A stretch of 64,000 nt of DNA from Maricaulis sp039978735 (lineage in GTDB: Bacteria > Pseudomonadota > Alphaproteobacteria > Caulobacterales > Maricaulaceae), in contig NZ_JBDWAS010000002.1 of the NCBI RefSeq assembly GCF_039978735.1, positions 1 through 64,000 of the forward strand. The letters run 5' to 3'. This document shows, in pieces, positions 1-8,818 of this stretch. The position numbers and the translations under genes are program-made. How positions within the stretch are numbered: position 1 is the first letter of the stretch; every line of letters starts with the position of its first letter. The notes under the pieces are model-generated. The model was not told the DNA's origin. It worked only from the letters and a program-made list of their open reading frames with translations, and did no database searches.

Positions 1-49
1 GCACAAACTCCCGCCGCTCATCCATCGCACAAACCTCGCGCCAGACCAT
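1..49 (-). CDS. IS481-like transposase, N-terminal fragment at window edge
   Basis: The minus strand reads an AGGAGG box, then ATG at 49, then MVWREVCAMDERREFV up to the window edge. The M-x-W-R-E-V-x-x-M-D-E/Q-R-R-E-F-V opening is typical of IS481-family DDE transposases that have a helix-turn-helix region followed by an rve integrase core. Those domains lie outside the window. The product would cut and join the element's ends. The ribosome site 5 bases upstream and the neighbouring element terminus support the call. Only 16 codons are visible. Confidence 0.65.
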   Translation of the reverse strand, partial: MVWREVCAMDERREFV

Positions 50-138
50 CGCCGCCTCCTGTCCAAGAGACGAAATCCAAGCCACAAGGTGTCAACCATG
101 TCTCCGAACACCCGTTAATGATGTCCCCGGGCTGAACA
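1..138 (-). mobile_element. Terminus of an IS481-like insertion sequence (partial)
   Basis: Read on the minus strand the element begins at 138 with TGTTCAGCCCGGGGACAT, the TG(T)-starting end expected for IS481-type elements. The terminal ~50 bp contain a repeated sub-motif (GGGGACATcaTTaAC then GGaGACATggTTgAC), which may be a transposase-binding repeat. A transposase start codon with an AGGAGG ribosome site follows at 49. Only this end is in the window, so completeness and target duplication cannot be judged. The IS481 assignment is family knowledge applied to a short stretch. Confidence 0.7.
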
Positions 139-240
139 ACAAGGCCGGGGGAAGTGGCGCTGGGCGCGAAAAGAGCCGCCTCTCACCTTGCCTGCGTCTG
201 CACAGCCCCTAATCTGGGCCCGGACAGGGGAGGGCATCGC

Positions 241-897
241 ATGTTCGTCGGTCATTACGGTCCGGCCTTTGCCGGCAAGGCAGTCGCGCGTTCGGTGCCG
301 CTATGGACGCTTTTCCTGGCGGTGCAGCTGGTCGATGTGGCCTGGGGCATATTCGTCGCCAACGGCATCGAGAACATGCGCATCGTGCCGGGCTTTACCG
401 ACGCCAATGCGCTCGATCTCTACGACATGCCGATCACCCATTCCCTGCCGGGCGCGCTGGCCTGGTCGGTGGCGGCGGGGCTGGTCTATGCGATCTGGGC
501 GCGGCGCGAGAAGGTGCGGGGCGGGCTGGTCGTCGGCGCGGCCGTCTTCTCCCACTGGATACTCGACCTTCTCGTCCACGTGCCCGACCTCCTGCTCTGG
601 CCGGGCGGACCGCGCGTCGGGCTGGGCCTGTGGAACAATTACCCCGTCGCCCTTGCACTGGAGGCCGCTGTGCTGGTCTTCGGCTTTCTGCTCTACATGC
701 GCGTGACCGAGGCAAAGGGCCTCATCGGCCGGATCTGGCCCTGGGTCTTCCTGGTCCTGCTGGGCGTGGCGGAGATCGCCAATCATGGCGGCCCGCTGCC
801 GGAAAGCCCGGCAGCCTTCGGCTATTCCGCCGCCGTGACCTTCCTCGTGCTGACAGGACTTGCCGCCGTGTGCGACCTGACGCGGCGGGCGCGTTAG
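241..897 (+). CDS. Integral membrane protein, possibly of the YdjM-like metal-dependent hydrolase group
   Basis: A 218-residue protein that is mostly hydrophobic, with about five or six membrane segments. I start it at ATG 241 because the open frame upstream (from 154) is polar, unlike the rest, and lies next to the insertion-sequence end. Conserved-looking polar motifs sit at the N-terminus (HYGPAFAGK), in DMPITHS, and in FSHWILDLLVH. Histidine/aspartate pairs like these at membrane faces recall the LexA-binding/YdjM inner-membrane hydrolase family (PF04307), but the match is by eye only. It is a stand-alone gene beside the insertion sequence. The catalytic function is unproven. Confidence 0.65.
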   Translation: MFVGHYGPAFAGKAVARSVPLWTLFLAVQLVDVAWGIFVANGIENMRIVPGFTDANALDLYDMPITHSLPGALAWSVAAGLVYAIWARREKVRGGLVVGAAVFSHWILDLLVHVPDLLLWPGGPRVGLGLWNNYPVALALEAAVLVFGFLLYMRVTEAKGLIGRIWPWVFLVLLGVAEIANHGGPLPESPAAFGYSAAVTFLVLTGLAAVCDLTRRAR

Positions 898-1047
898 GGC
901 AGCAATATGCCCCATGCCGGCCTGTTCCGGAAAATCCCGCAAGGGTTGTTAACCCGGCTTAATCGCTTTCAGGCGAGTGTCGCGTGAGCGTGCGGAGACG
1001 CGTCCGCACGTTCTGTGAAACCGCCTTACCCAGGAAGCGTAGAGCTC

Positions 1048-2340
1048 ATGCGCCAAGTCTTTCGTTGCCGCCTGTTCGCTGCAGCCCTTGTTCTGCTGGC
1101 GGCAGCCTGTTCGGGCCCGGTCGAGACGGGGGCCCATGGCGAGGACCTGGTGCGGTTCTACCGGATGCAGGCGTCTTTCACGCATCTGGATAGCGGCGAG
1201 CCGGTCGAGTTCGACTATGTCGTCGCCTGCGGCGGGATCTTGATGGAGGCGTGGCACACCACGCCGACGCAATTCTTCACCCGCACGCCCCTGGCCATGT
1301 TCATGGCGGCGCCGAATGGCGAGGCGGTGGCGCTGCGCACGGTCGATATGTGCGAGGACTGGCTGTGGGAGGAGGGCCGTGTCCCCTACGATCTCTTGCC
1401 CATGCTGCTGCACTATCCGGATGTCGAGGATCTGGGCTTTGCCATCGCTTACCGGTCCGACGACGCCTATCGCAGCCCCTATGCCAAGTTTGCCTTTAAT
1501 GGCGCGTCGGTGACGCCGGCCACACGCGATGACTGGCGCGCCTGGCGCCGCCACGCCCGCCGGGAATACGAGCAGATCGGCGGCTTGCCAGGGCCGCACG
1601 GATACAGCTGGGAATGGGAGCCGGATGATGGGGCGGCGGCGGCGCACCGAAACAGGTCCGGCACAATTGCTGGTCGCTTTAGCGAGAGCGGTACTTGTTG
1701 CGCAGGCCGTGTTCGGTTGTCCGATGCCGTGCGGGCGATCCTGGCGCCTTTCGCCGCCGAAGTTGAACAGCAAAGCCCTTCGGAACGCTTCTGGGTTATC
1801 CCGCCAAGCGGGGTGCGTCAGGCTCTGATCGATGCGGGCCCGGTTTTCGATGGCCATGAATTCTACGACTACGACTTTCCGGAAAGCGTGCTGCGATCGA
1901 TCGGGATGCGGACTTCGACCGGCGGCGGCCGTGTTGACGATCGCAATAGGGGCCGGCCGATGTATCAGCCGATCTTCCCTGTTCTGCCTGCGGCCAGGGC
2001 CCGGGGCGATGAAGCCTATGATCTGGAGGGCGGGGAGGTCTATGTCCGCCGCCTCCTGACAGCGCCGGAATGGCAGGGCTTCGGCTTTTACGGCGATGTC
2101 GAGGTTGACCGGCAAAAGCTGGAAGACTGGGCAGCGGGGCGTGTCCGGGAACTCGCACTGGGTGAGGTCCCGCCGGTCTGGTTTCGCGACTACGAAGGTC
2201 GCGGGCGCTCGGAGTTCAACATCTACATAGACGATGAGCTTGTGGCCGTCGACTGGTGGCGGCACGCAAACCAAAACATCATGATCCTCGATCGCGAGGG
2301 GTGGCTCTACCTCCACGCGTTCGAGGGGCCGACCCGATAG
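1048..2340 (+). CDS. Predicted lipoprotein of unknown function
   Basis: A 430-residue protein with a type II signal peptide: basic start, hydrophobic stretch, then a lipobox LAAAC around residue 20. It should therefore be an envelope lipoprotein made through Lgt (which is also in this window). Start ATG 1048 is preferred over GTG 1015 because it has an AGGAAG box upstream and gives a clean signal peptide. The mature part is rich in Trp, Tyr and acidic residues and has scattered cysteines (for example VVACGG, VDMCEDW). I recognise no family. It ends convergent to the S10 peptidase gene, 60 bases away. Confidence 0.7.
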   Translation: MRQVFRCRLFAAALVLLAAACSGPVETGAHGEDLVRFYRMQASFTHLDSGEPVEFDYVVACGGILMEAWHTTPTQFFTRTPLAMFMAAPNGEAVALRTVDMCEDWLWEEGRVPYDLLPMLLHYPDVEDLGFAIAYRSDDAYRSPYAKFAFNGASVTPATRDDWRAWRRHARREYEQIGGLPGPHGYSWEWEPDDGAAAAHRNRSGTIAGRFSESGTCCAGRVRLSDAVRAILAPFAAEVEQQSPSERFWVIPPSGVRQALIDAGPVFDGHEFYDYDFPESVLRSIGMRTSTGGGRVDDRNRGRPMYQPIFPVLPAARARGDEAYDLEGGEVYVRRLLTAPEWQGFGFYGDVEVDRQKLEDWAAGRVRELALGEVPPVWFRDYEGRGRSEFNIYIDDELVAVDWWRHANQNIMILDREGWLYLHAFEGPTR

Positions 2341-2400
2341 GGAGCTGGCTGCCGCAAACGGCGGGGACATGGCGATTTGATACCACATCCCCGCCTCGCA

Positions 2401-3885
2401 TTAGTTCGCAATCAGTGCGCGCACATCGGCCGTCGAGGCTTCCAGCGACGGTTCGTGCAGATACATCATGTGGCCGGCTTCGTAGTAGCGGAACTGGACG
2501 CGATCCTGGTCGAAGCCGGGCTGGTTGAACATCAGCTCGGCGGCGAAGAAGGGCGTGGCCAGGTCGTAATAGCCCTGGGCGACCAGCACTTTGAGATCGG
2601 AGTTCTGGCGCATGGCGCGGGCGATCCACGGGGCGACATTGATGTAGTTATTGTTGCCCGAGCGGCCGGCATCCCAGTTCCAGCCGCGCACGCCGCCGAT
2701 CACCGTGTAGAATTCGGTCATGTCGACGCCCAGCGTGCGGGTGAAATAGTCCAGCATGGCGGCGGTATAGCTGCCGTCGATGCCGTAGAAGCTGGGATCG
2801 GTTTCCGGATCCTCGCCGACACCGTCGACCTCGACACCGGTGAAGCGGGCGTCCAGACGGCCCACTGACACGCCTTCATCGCGCATCAGCTCGCGCTGGA
2901 AGCGGCGCAGCGAGACGCGCATATTGGCGCGGGTGAGGAAGTCTTCCGACAGGCCGGTAAAGCGCGACAGCTCGCGCACCACGCGCGCCTGGCGGTCGGC
3001 CGGCAGGGTCACGCCATGCATCAGGGCCGGCATGTATTCCTCGATGGCGAAGGTGCGCGCCTCGGCGAGGAAGGCCTCCAGATCATTATTCCAGGCCGAG
3101 CGGTCGACCTGGTTGTGATACCAGGCGGTGGCGGCAAAGCCCGGCAGCAGGCCGACATAGCCGATATCATTGCCCTCGGACGTGTCGTCATAGCGGAAGT
3201 CCAGCACGGTCGAGATCAGGGCGACGCCATTGATCGCGACATCGTTGAAACTGCCTTCCAGCTGGTTCAGCAGCGAGCCGATACGCAGCGTGCCATAGCT
3301 TTCGCCCAGGAGGTATTTCGGCGAATTCCAGCGCCGGTTTTCGGTCAGCCAGATGCGGATGAATTGCGCCAGGCTTTCGCCATCCTCGTTGACGCCCCAG
3401 AAATCGTCGCCCTCGCTCTCGCCCAGCGGACGGCTCCAGCCGGTGCCGACCGGATCGACGAAGACGAGATCGGCCACGTCGAGGATGGAATGCGTGTTCT
3501 CGACGATGTTGTAGGGCGCCGCGCCATCGTCCTGCGCATTCGGCAGGGCCACGCGCTGCGGGCCGAACATGCCCATGTGCAGCCACAGGCTGGCCGAGCC
3601 CGGCCCGCCATTGAAGACGAAGGCGACCGGACGCGTGCGCGGGTCGGCATGGCCGTCGGCGATGTAGGTGGTCGAGAAGATCGAGGCGGTCGGATTGCCG
3701 TCGGCATCGCGCAGATAGGTCTCGCCGGCGGTGACGGTGTAGCGCACCCGCGTGCCGTTGGCGTTGACCTGGCCGGTGCTCTCATAGACGCGCGGCTCGG
3801 GGATGTCGCCCCCGGAATTCTCCTGCGCCTGAACGGTGGTAGCCAGAAGCACCGCGCCCAGCGCGGCAGTCATCAAGCGGATCAT
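2401..3885 (-). CDS. Secreted S10-family serine carboxypeptidase-like peptidase
   Basis: A 494-residue protein with a signal peptide (residues 1 to about 20, ending VQA). S10 hallmarks are in order: the oxyanion segment FVFNGGPGSAS (about 90-99), VDPVGTGWS (about 143-151), and the nucleophile motif GESYG with Ser at about 196. Near the C-terminus YYDLATP supplies the likely Asp and YEAGHMMY the likely His. Members of this family remove C-terminal residues from peptides at acidic pH. An exported bacterial homologue would act in the periplasm or medium, probably for peptide scavenging. It is a single gene convergent with the preceding lipoprotein gene. Confidence 0.92.
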   Translation of the reverse strand: MIRLMTAALGAVLLATTVQAQENSGGDIPEPRVYESTGQVNANGTRVRYTVTAGETYLRDADGNPTASIFSTTYIADGHADPRTRPVAFVFNGGPGSASLWLHMGMFGPQRVALPNAQDDGAAPYNIVENTHSILDVADLVFVDPVGTGWSRPLGESEGDDFWGVNEDGESLAQFIRIWLTENRRWNSPKYLLGESYGTLRIGSLLNQLEGSFNDVAINGVALISTVLDFRYDDTSEGNDIGYVGLLPGFAATAWYHNQVDRSAWNNDLEAFLAEARTFAIEEYMPALMHGVTLPADRQARVVRELSRFTGLSEDFLTRANMRVSLRRFQRELMRDEGVSVGRLDARFTGVEVDGVGEDPETDPSFYGIDGSYTAAMLDYFTRTLGVDMTEFYTVIGGVRGWNWDAGRSGNNNYINVAPWIARAMRQNSDLKVLVAQGYYDLATPFFAAELMFNQPGFDQDRVQFRYYEAGHMMYLHEPSLEASTADVRALIAN

Positions 3886-3990
3886 GCCTGTCTCCCCAAA
3901 TTGACGTCGCCGCGACCCTAAGCGCCAATCCGCCCGGCGGGAAGACCGGGTGTGCGGCGGTAATGTTGGGTGGGTGGAAATAGCATCTGT

Positions 3991-4122
3991 CCTCCCTCTC
4001 CCTCGGGGAGAGGGATCGAGGGAGAGGGGGGAGGCACAGGCCGCGCGCGGTCCGGCAATGCCGGGGCTTCCCCCTCATCCGCCCCTTCGGGGCACCTTCT
4101 CCCCAGGGGAGAGGGGGAGGGT
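3991..4122. repeat. REP-like palindromic repeat (CCCTCTCCC/GGGAGAGGG type)
   Basis: This gap between the S10 gene and the next minus-strand gene holds two back-to-back hairpins. The first is CCCTCTCCCtcGGGGAGAGGG near 3994-4014. The second is built on CCTTCTCCCCaGGGGAGAGGG near 4097-4118. The same core (CCCTCTCCCTTGGGAGAGGG) recurs at about 62033-62052 and in partial form at 61320-61345. Such dispersed intergenic palindromes are common in alphaproteobacteria. Confidence 0.75.
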
Positions 4123-4126
4123 GTCG

Positions 4127-4903
4127 TCACTTCTTCTTCTCCACCAGCAGCGTTTTCGGGCGGCGCTCGCGGGCGGTCTTGAAGAGCTGGAAGCTCTGGT
4201 TCACGAAATTGGTCACGTCGACGATGGAGCGCATGAAGCTTTCCAGCTCCGGCGTCTTCTCGGCTTCGACCAGGCGCACCGGCGCGGCCGGATCGCCGCC
4301 CTCGAAGCGGACATATAAGAGCGGTTCGCCGCGCTTGAGCACCAGATCCTTCTCCAGATCGTGCCACTCGAACGCCCACATGTGCTGGCGCGGCCAGATA
4401 TCGGCGGGGAAGCGGCCGCACAGCATCACGCCCGGCCGGGCCTGGGTCTCGTAGTGCAGGAAGGGCGGGAACTGGTTGATGTAGAGCGGCTCGTCGGAAA
4501 TGAAGACATAGGGCGTGACCAGCTGGATCATCGGCCGCTCGGGATGGCGCCACTCATTGGGCGGCGACAGGACGAGGATCTGCTGCAGACCGGCCGGGCG
4601 GGTCGAGGCCTGCGGCCCGTCGACATTGGTCAGCTGCATCTGGCCCTGGGCATTGCGCACCATGCGCAGGCGCAGGTCGACCGGGCAGGGGATGGCGAAA
4701 TGCCGGCGGTCGAACTCGATCGCGGCGGGGCAGGACAGGGCCGATTTCGAGGTCGCCGGCCGCGGATGATCGAAACTCACCGGTTTCGGTGCGTCCCAGA
4801 TCAGGCTCGTCTTGTCGTCCTTGAACAGCCAGCCGGCCTTGTAGACCCGGCGCGGCCCGCGATCCGCCTCGTCCTGCATCCGGCGATAGAGTTTCACGAA
4901 CAT
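4127..4903 (-). CDS. Hypothetical cytoplasmic protein, about 258 residues
   Basis: It begins MFVKLYRRMQDEADRGP and ends in a basic tail (VEKKK). There is no signal peptide or membrane segment. The middle contains aromatic- and proline-rich strands (for example QFPPFLHYETQARPGVML and DIWPRQHMWAFEWHD) and a C-terminal helical part with VTNFVNQSFQLFKTARERR. Codon use matches the neighbours, so it looks like a resident gene. I do not recognise the family. It is transcribed away from rlmJ, with about 130 bases between the two starts. Confidence 0.75.
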   Translation of the reverse strand: MFVKLYRRMQDEADRGPRRVYKAGWLFKDDKTSLIWDAPKPVSFDHPRPATSKSALSCPAAIEFDRRHFAIPCPVDLRLRMVRNAQGQMQLTNVDGPQASTRPAGLQQILVLSPPNEWRHPERPMIQLVTPYVFISDEPLYINQFPPFLHYETQARPGVMLCGRFPADIWPRQHMWAFEWHDLEKDLVLKRGEPLLYVRFEGGDPAAPVRLVEAEKTPELESFMRSIVDVTNFVNQSFQLFKTARERRPKTLLVEKKK

Positions 4904-5037
4904 GCGGTCTGGCCCCCTCCGTCTTCACGCGCCCTTAAAGGCTAGGCCAAAGCCCGGCCGGTTGCGAGGCGGGTTTTCAGCATGCCCCGCCGATGCGGGC
5001 GATGGAAACGCCGCCGGAGAAACGCTATAGCGCTGGC

Positions 5038-5931
5038 ATGAATTACCGCCACGCCTTCCATGCCGGAAACTTCGCCGACGTGCTCAAGCACTGCGTTCTC
5101 GCCCTGTGCCTGGAGCATCTCAAATCCAAGCCCAAACCCTTCCGGGTGATCGATACCCATGCCGGGATCGGTGGCTATGACCTCGCCTCCAGCGAGGCCG
5201 AGCGCTCGCCGGAATGGAAGGACGGGATCGGCCGCCTGCTGAACGCCGACATGCCCGAAGCCGCCGCCGAGGCGCTGGCGCCCTATCTCGATGTGGTGCG
5301 CGCACTCAATCCGGACGGCATGCGCCACTATCCCGGCTCGCCGGAAATCTCCGCCCGGCTGTCCCGCGCCGACGACCGCATCCATCTGTGCGAGCTGCAC
5401 GAAGCCGACGCGAAGACGCTGGACGACCGCTATCGCCGCGATGCGCGGGTGAAGGTGGAGCGGCGCGACGGCTACAAGGCGCTGAAAAGCCTGCTGCCGC
5501 CGAAGGAAAAGCGCGGCCTGGTGCTGATCGATCCGCCCTTCGAGGATCGCGACGAGCTGGCGCATATGGCCGAGGCCGTCACCGGCGCGTTCGGGCAATG
5601 GCCGACCGGCACCTATATCTTCTGGCGCTCGCTGAAGAACCTCTGGGCCGCCGACCGGTTCGACAACGGGCTCGCCGAATGGCTGATCGCCGAGAAGGGT
5701 ATCGAGCCGGAGAAGATCCTGCGCGCCGACCTCTGGGTGCGCGACCTCGCCAGCGAGGGCAAGCTGGCCGGTGCCGGCGTGGTCGTCGTCAACCCGCCCT
5801 TCACGCTGGAGGAAAAACTCCTCGCCCTCATGCCCTGGCTCGCCGACACGCTGGCCCAGGGCGACGGATACGGCTGGCGCGTCGATGGCGGCCTGACCGA
5901 CGAGGATGTGGAGGAAGGGCTGGAGGAATAG
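5038..5931 (+). CDS. rlmJ: 23S rRNA (adenine(2030)-N6)-methyltransferase RlmJ
   Basis: A 297-residue protein. The N-terminus MNYRHAFHAGNFADVLKH is the RlmJ family signature, so ATG 5038 is the start rather than an upstream in-frame ATG. A SAM-binding glycine motif follows (DTHAGIGGYDL, about 39-49). The catalytic N6-adenine motif is IDPPFE, with DPPF at about 165-168. RlmJ methylates A2030 of 23S rRNA before the 50S particle is assembled. The length fits the family (about 280 residues). It is a single gene followed by a palindromic repeat region. Confidence 0.95.
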   Translation: MNYRHAFHAGNFADVLKHCVLALCLEHLKSKPKPFRVIDTHAGIGGYDLASSEAERSPEWKDGIGRLLNADMPEAAAEALAPYLDVVRALNPDGMRHYPGSPEISARLSRADDRIHLCELHEADAKTLDDRYRRDARVKVERRDGYKALKSLLPPKEKRGLVLIDPPFEDRDELAHMAEAVTGAFGQWPTGTYIFWRSLKNLWAADRFDNGLAEWLIAEKGIEPEKILRADLWVRDLASEGKLAGAGVVVVNPPFTLEEKLLALMPWLADTLAQGDGYGWRVDGGLTDEDVEEGLEE

Positions 5932-5963
5932 GGAAGGCGTGCCTGTTCAGCCAGATTTGTTTT

Positions 5964-6080
5964 CCCCGGACTTGTTCCGGGGCCTGCCAATACCGATGAC
6001 CCTGATGGGGATCGGCGATTGAGGGGCAACGCATTCAGAGCGACCTGTCTCCCGTGCCAGACCCCGGAACAAGTCCGGGG
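5964..6080. repeat. Pair of inverted 19-bp palindromic repeats
   Basis: CCCCGGACTTGTTCCGGGG at 5964-5982 and its exact reverse complement CCCCGGAACAAGTCCGGGG at 6062-6080 flank 79 bases. Each copy is itself a hairpin, and similarity continues a few bases outward (GGCCTGCC and TGCCAGAC). This is REP/BIME-like organisation between rlmJ and the ABC transporter operon. It may end rlmJ transcription, but there is no clear T-run. Confidence 0.8.
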
Positions 6081-6210
6081 GAAGCAGGCGGTCGCGAACA
6101 AAAAAACTCAGGGAAAACCCGTCCTTCTAGGGTTGAATCGTCCGCGCCTCTCCCCAACTTAGGCGCTCCACGCCATTTTGGCCTCCCTTATCCGGAAGGC
6201 GCCTTTCCGC

Positions 6211-7134
6211 ATGTCTTCAATCATATCCATTTCGGGTCTCTCGAAGACCTATCAGGGCGGGTTTACCGCACTGAAAACCGTCGACCTTGACATCGAGAAG
6301 GGCGAGATCTTTGCCCTTCTGGGCCCGAACGGGGCCGGCAAGACCACGATGATCGGCATTGTCTGCGGGCTCGTCACGCCGACGACCGGCACGGTCACCG
6401 TCGATGGTCACGACATCCTGCGCGACTTCCGCCAGACGCGTTCGCGCATCGGCCTGGTGCCGCAGGAGATGTCGATCGACATGTTCGGCACGGTGAAGGC
6501 GGCGGTCTCCTTCTCGCGCGGCCTGTTCGGCAAGGCACCGGACCCGGCCTATGTCGAGCAGGTGCTGAAAGACCTGTCGCTGTGGGACAAGAAGGACTCG
6601 GAGATCCGCGCCCTGTCCGGCGGCATGAAGCGCCGGGTCATGATTGCCAAGGCGCTCGCCCACGAACCCGACATCCTCTTCCTCGACGAACCCACGGCGG
6701 GCGTCGATGTCGAGCTGCGCCAGAGCATGTGGCAGGTCATTGGCCGGCTGCGCGAGCGCGGCGTCACCATCATCCTCACCACCCACTATATCGAGGAGGC
6801 CGAGCAGATGGCCGACCGGGTGGGGGTGATCAACAAGGGCGAGATCGTCGTGGTCGAGGAGACCGGCACGCTGATGCACAAGATGGGGCAAAAGCGTCTC
6901 ACCCTGTTGCTGGCCGAACCGCTGAGCGAACTGCCCGAGGCGCTGAAGGCCGACGGGCTGGCACTGGCGGCCGACGGTACGGCGCTGCATTTCGACTATG
7001 ACACCCAGGCCGAACGCACCGGCATCACCACGCTGCTGGCCCGGCTCAACGAGGCCGGCCTGTCCGTGCGCGACCTGGAAACCAGCCAGAGCTCCCTCGA
7101 GGAGATCTTCGTCGGCCTGGTGGGAGGCAAGTGA
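6211..7134 (+). CDS. ABC-2 type exporter, ATP-binding subunit (YadG-like)
   Basis: A 307-residue ATPase. Walker A GPNGAGKTT is at about 38-46, the Q-loop at VPQE, the ABC signature LSGGMKRR at about 135, Walker B ILFLDEP at about 155-161, and the switch His in LTTHYIEEAE. The extended C-terminal part after residue 220 is typical of DrrA/YadG-type exporters. ATG 6211 is preceded by GGAAGG. Its stop overlaps the permease start in a TGATG arrangement, so the two subunits are translationally coupled. The substrate is unknown; YadGH, drug or polysaccharide exporters are the nearest groups. Confidence 0.93.
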   Translation: MSSIISISGLSKTYQGGFTALKTVDLDIEKGEIFALLGPNGAGKTTMIGIVCGLVTPTTGTVTVDGHDILRDFRQTRSRIGLVPQEMSIDMFGTVKAAVSFSRGLFGKAPDPAYVEQVLKDLSLWDKKDSEIRALSGGMKRRVMIAKALAHEPDILFLDEPTAGVDVELRQSMWQVIGRLRERGVTIILTTHYIEEAEQMADRVGVINKGEIVVVEETGTLMHKMGQKRLTLLLAEPLSELPEALKADGLALAADGTALHFDYDTQAERTGITTLLARLNEAGLSVRDLETSQSSLEEIFVGLVGGK

Positions 7135-7895
7135 TGAATTTCCGCGCAATCGCAACCATCTACCACGCCGAGATGGCCCGCACCGGCCGCACGCTGATGC
7201 AGTCGGTGCTGGCGCCGGTGATCTCCACCTCGCTCTACTTCGTCGTCTTCGGCGCCGCGATCGGTTCGCGCATCGAGGAGATTGACGGGGTCGGCTATGG
7301 CGCCTTCATCGTGCCGGGCCTGGTGATGATGATGATCCTGATGCAGAGCGTCTCCAACGCCGCCATCGGCATCTACTTTCCCAAATTCACCGGCACGGTC
7401 TACGAGATCCTCTCCGCCCCCGTCTCGGCCTTCGAGATCGTCATCGGCTATGTCGGGGCGGCGGCGACCAAATCGCTCATCCTCGGTGTGCTGGTGCTGG
7501 CCACGGCCGCTTTCTTCGTGCCGCTGGAGGTACAGCATCCGCTGGCGATGCTGGCCTTCCTGGTGCTGACTTCGGTGACCTTCTCGCTGTTCGGCTTCAT
7601 CATCGGAATCTGGGCCGACAATTTCGAACAGCTGAACATTGTCCCGATGCTGATCGTTACGCCGCTGACCTTCCTGGGCGGCAGTTTCTACTCGATCTCC
7701 GTCCTGCCGCCCTTCTGGCAGACCGTCACCCTGTTCAATCCGGTCGTCTATCTGATCTCCGGTTTCCGCTGGAGCTTCTACGGCGTGTCCGATGTCGATG
7801 TCGGGATCAGCCTCGTGGCGATCCTCGGCTTCTTCCTGGCGTGCCTGGCGATCGCCTGGTGGATGTTCCGCACCGGCTACCGGCTGAAGAATTAG
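7134..7895 (+). CDS. ABC-2 type exporter, permease subunit (YadH-like)
   Basis: A 253-residue protein with about six membrane segments, matching the ABC-2 membrane fold. The family-typical segment GGSFYSISVLPPFWQ lies in the last third, followed by FNPVVYLISGFRWSFYG. The ATG at 7134 overlaps the ATPase stop codon. It pairs with the preceding ATPase to form a homodimeric exporter in the inner membrane. The preserved coupling and full length suggest an active system. The transported molecule cannot be told from sequence. Confidence 0.92.
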   Translation: MNFRAIATIYHAEMARTGRTLMQSVLAPVISTSLYFVVFGAAIGSRIEEIDGVGYGAFIVPGLVMMMILMQSVSNAAIGIYFPKFTGTVYEILSAPVSAFEIVIGYVGAAATKSLILGVLVLATAAFFVPLEVQHPLAMLAFLVLTSVTFSLFGFIIGIWADNFEQLNIVPMLIVTPLTFLGGSFYSISVLPPFWQTVTLFNPVVYLISGFRWSFYGVSDVDVGISLVAILGFFLACLAIAWWMFRTGYRLKN

Positions 7896-7903
7896 GGCAC
7901 GAA

Positions 7904-8818
7904 ATGTCACTGCAATACGACATCTATGATGTGTTTACCGGGCATCAATGGGCGGGCAATGCGCTCGCTGTTGTGCACGGTGCCGACGGTCTCGACGATC
8001 ATGCGATGCAGGCCATCGCCGCCGAGTTCAACCTCTCCGAGACAGTCTTCATCACCGAGCCGAGAGGGCGCGAGGCCGACTGGGGCCTGCGCATCTTTAC
8101 CCCGGTGAGCGAACTGCCCTTCGCCGGCCATCCGACCGTCGGTGCCGCTGTTGCGCTGACCCTGAAGAGCGATGCAAAGGACGGCGATGTGCGCCGTTTC
8201 GTGCTGGAGGAAACCGTCGGCGACATCACCGCCGACGGCCGCCGCAACGGGCCGCGCCACGGCTCCGCCCGCTTCTTCGTGCCGCGTCTGCCGGAACAGG
8301 TTGGCGATCTGCCGGAGTTTGACGGCATTGCCGCCGCGCTGGGGCTGAAGCCGGGCGATCTGATGGACACGTCGGTGCAGGGCGGTATCTGGTCGGCCGG
8401 TGTGCCGTTTGCCATTGTGCCACTGCGCAATGCCGGGGCCCTGCAGTCGATCTCGCTCGACCCTGTCGCCTTTGCCGACGTGTTCGGCGGCGAGCGGCCG
8501 GTCGGGGTCTATTGCGTCGTCAAGGCCAGCGAGACCGAACACACGACCGACTGGCGGACCCGCATGTTCGCCCCGCATCTGGGCATCATGGAAGATCCGG
8601 CGACCGGTGGCGCCGCCGCAGCCTTCGCCGGCCTGATCGCCGAACAGGCGGGCCTGGGCGATGGCGAGCACTCGGTCAGCCTCTACCAAGGCGTCGAGAT
8701 GGGCCGGCCCAGCCATATCCGCCTGCGCCTGCGCATCGAGGCCTCACGGCTCACCGAGCTGATGATCGGCGGCGATGCGGTGAAAGTCGCCGAGGGCACG
8801 CTGCTGCTCGATCAGTAG
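7904..8818 (+). CDS. PhzF-family isomerase/epimerase-like protein
   Basis: A 304-residue protein of the PhzF (diaminopimelate-epimerase fold) family. It has the opening YDVFTGHQWAGNALAVV and the catalytic glutamate in NLSETVFI (Glu about 46), then FTPVSELPFAGHPTVGAA. The second half contains MEDPATGGAAAAFAG, the usual PhzF glycine-rich motif. Most members are not in phenazine pathways and lack a known substrate, and there are no phenazine genes nearby. It starts 8 bases after the ABC permease and may share its transcript. Its 3' end overlaps the convergent crotonase gene by 7 bases. Confidence 0.9.
   Translation: MSLQYDIYDVFTGHQWAGNALAVVHGADGLDDHAMQAIAAEFNLSETVFITEPRGREADWGLRIFTPVSELPFAGHPTVGAAVALTLKSDAKDGDVRRFVLEETVGDITADGRRNGPRHGSARFFVPRLPEQVGDLPEFDGIAAALGLKPGDLMDTSVQGGIWSAGVPFAIVPLRNAGALQSISLDPVAFADVFGGERPVGVYCVVKASETEHTTDWRTRMFAPHLGIMEDPATGGAAAAFAGLIAEQAGLGDGEHSVSLYQGVEMGRPSHIRLRLRIEASRLTELMIGGDAVKVAEGTLLLDQ

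Noticed and set aside
7904..8818. A phenazine pathway, suggested by the PhzF-type protein.
   Set aside because: PhzF-family proteins are widespread without phenazine synthesis and no other phz gene is present.
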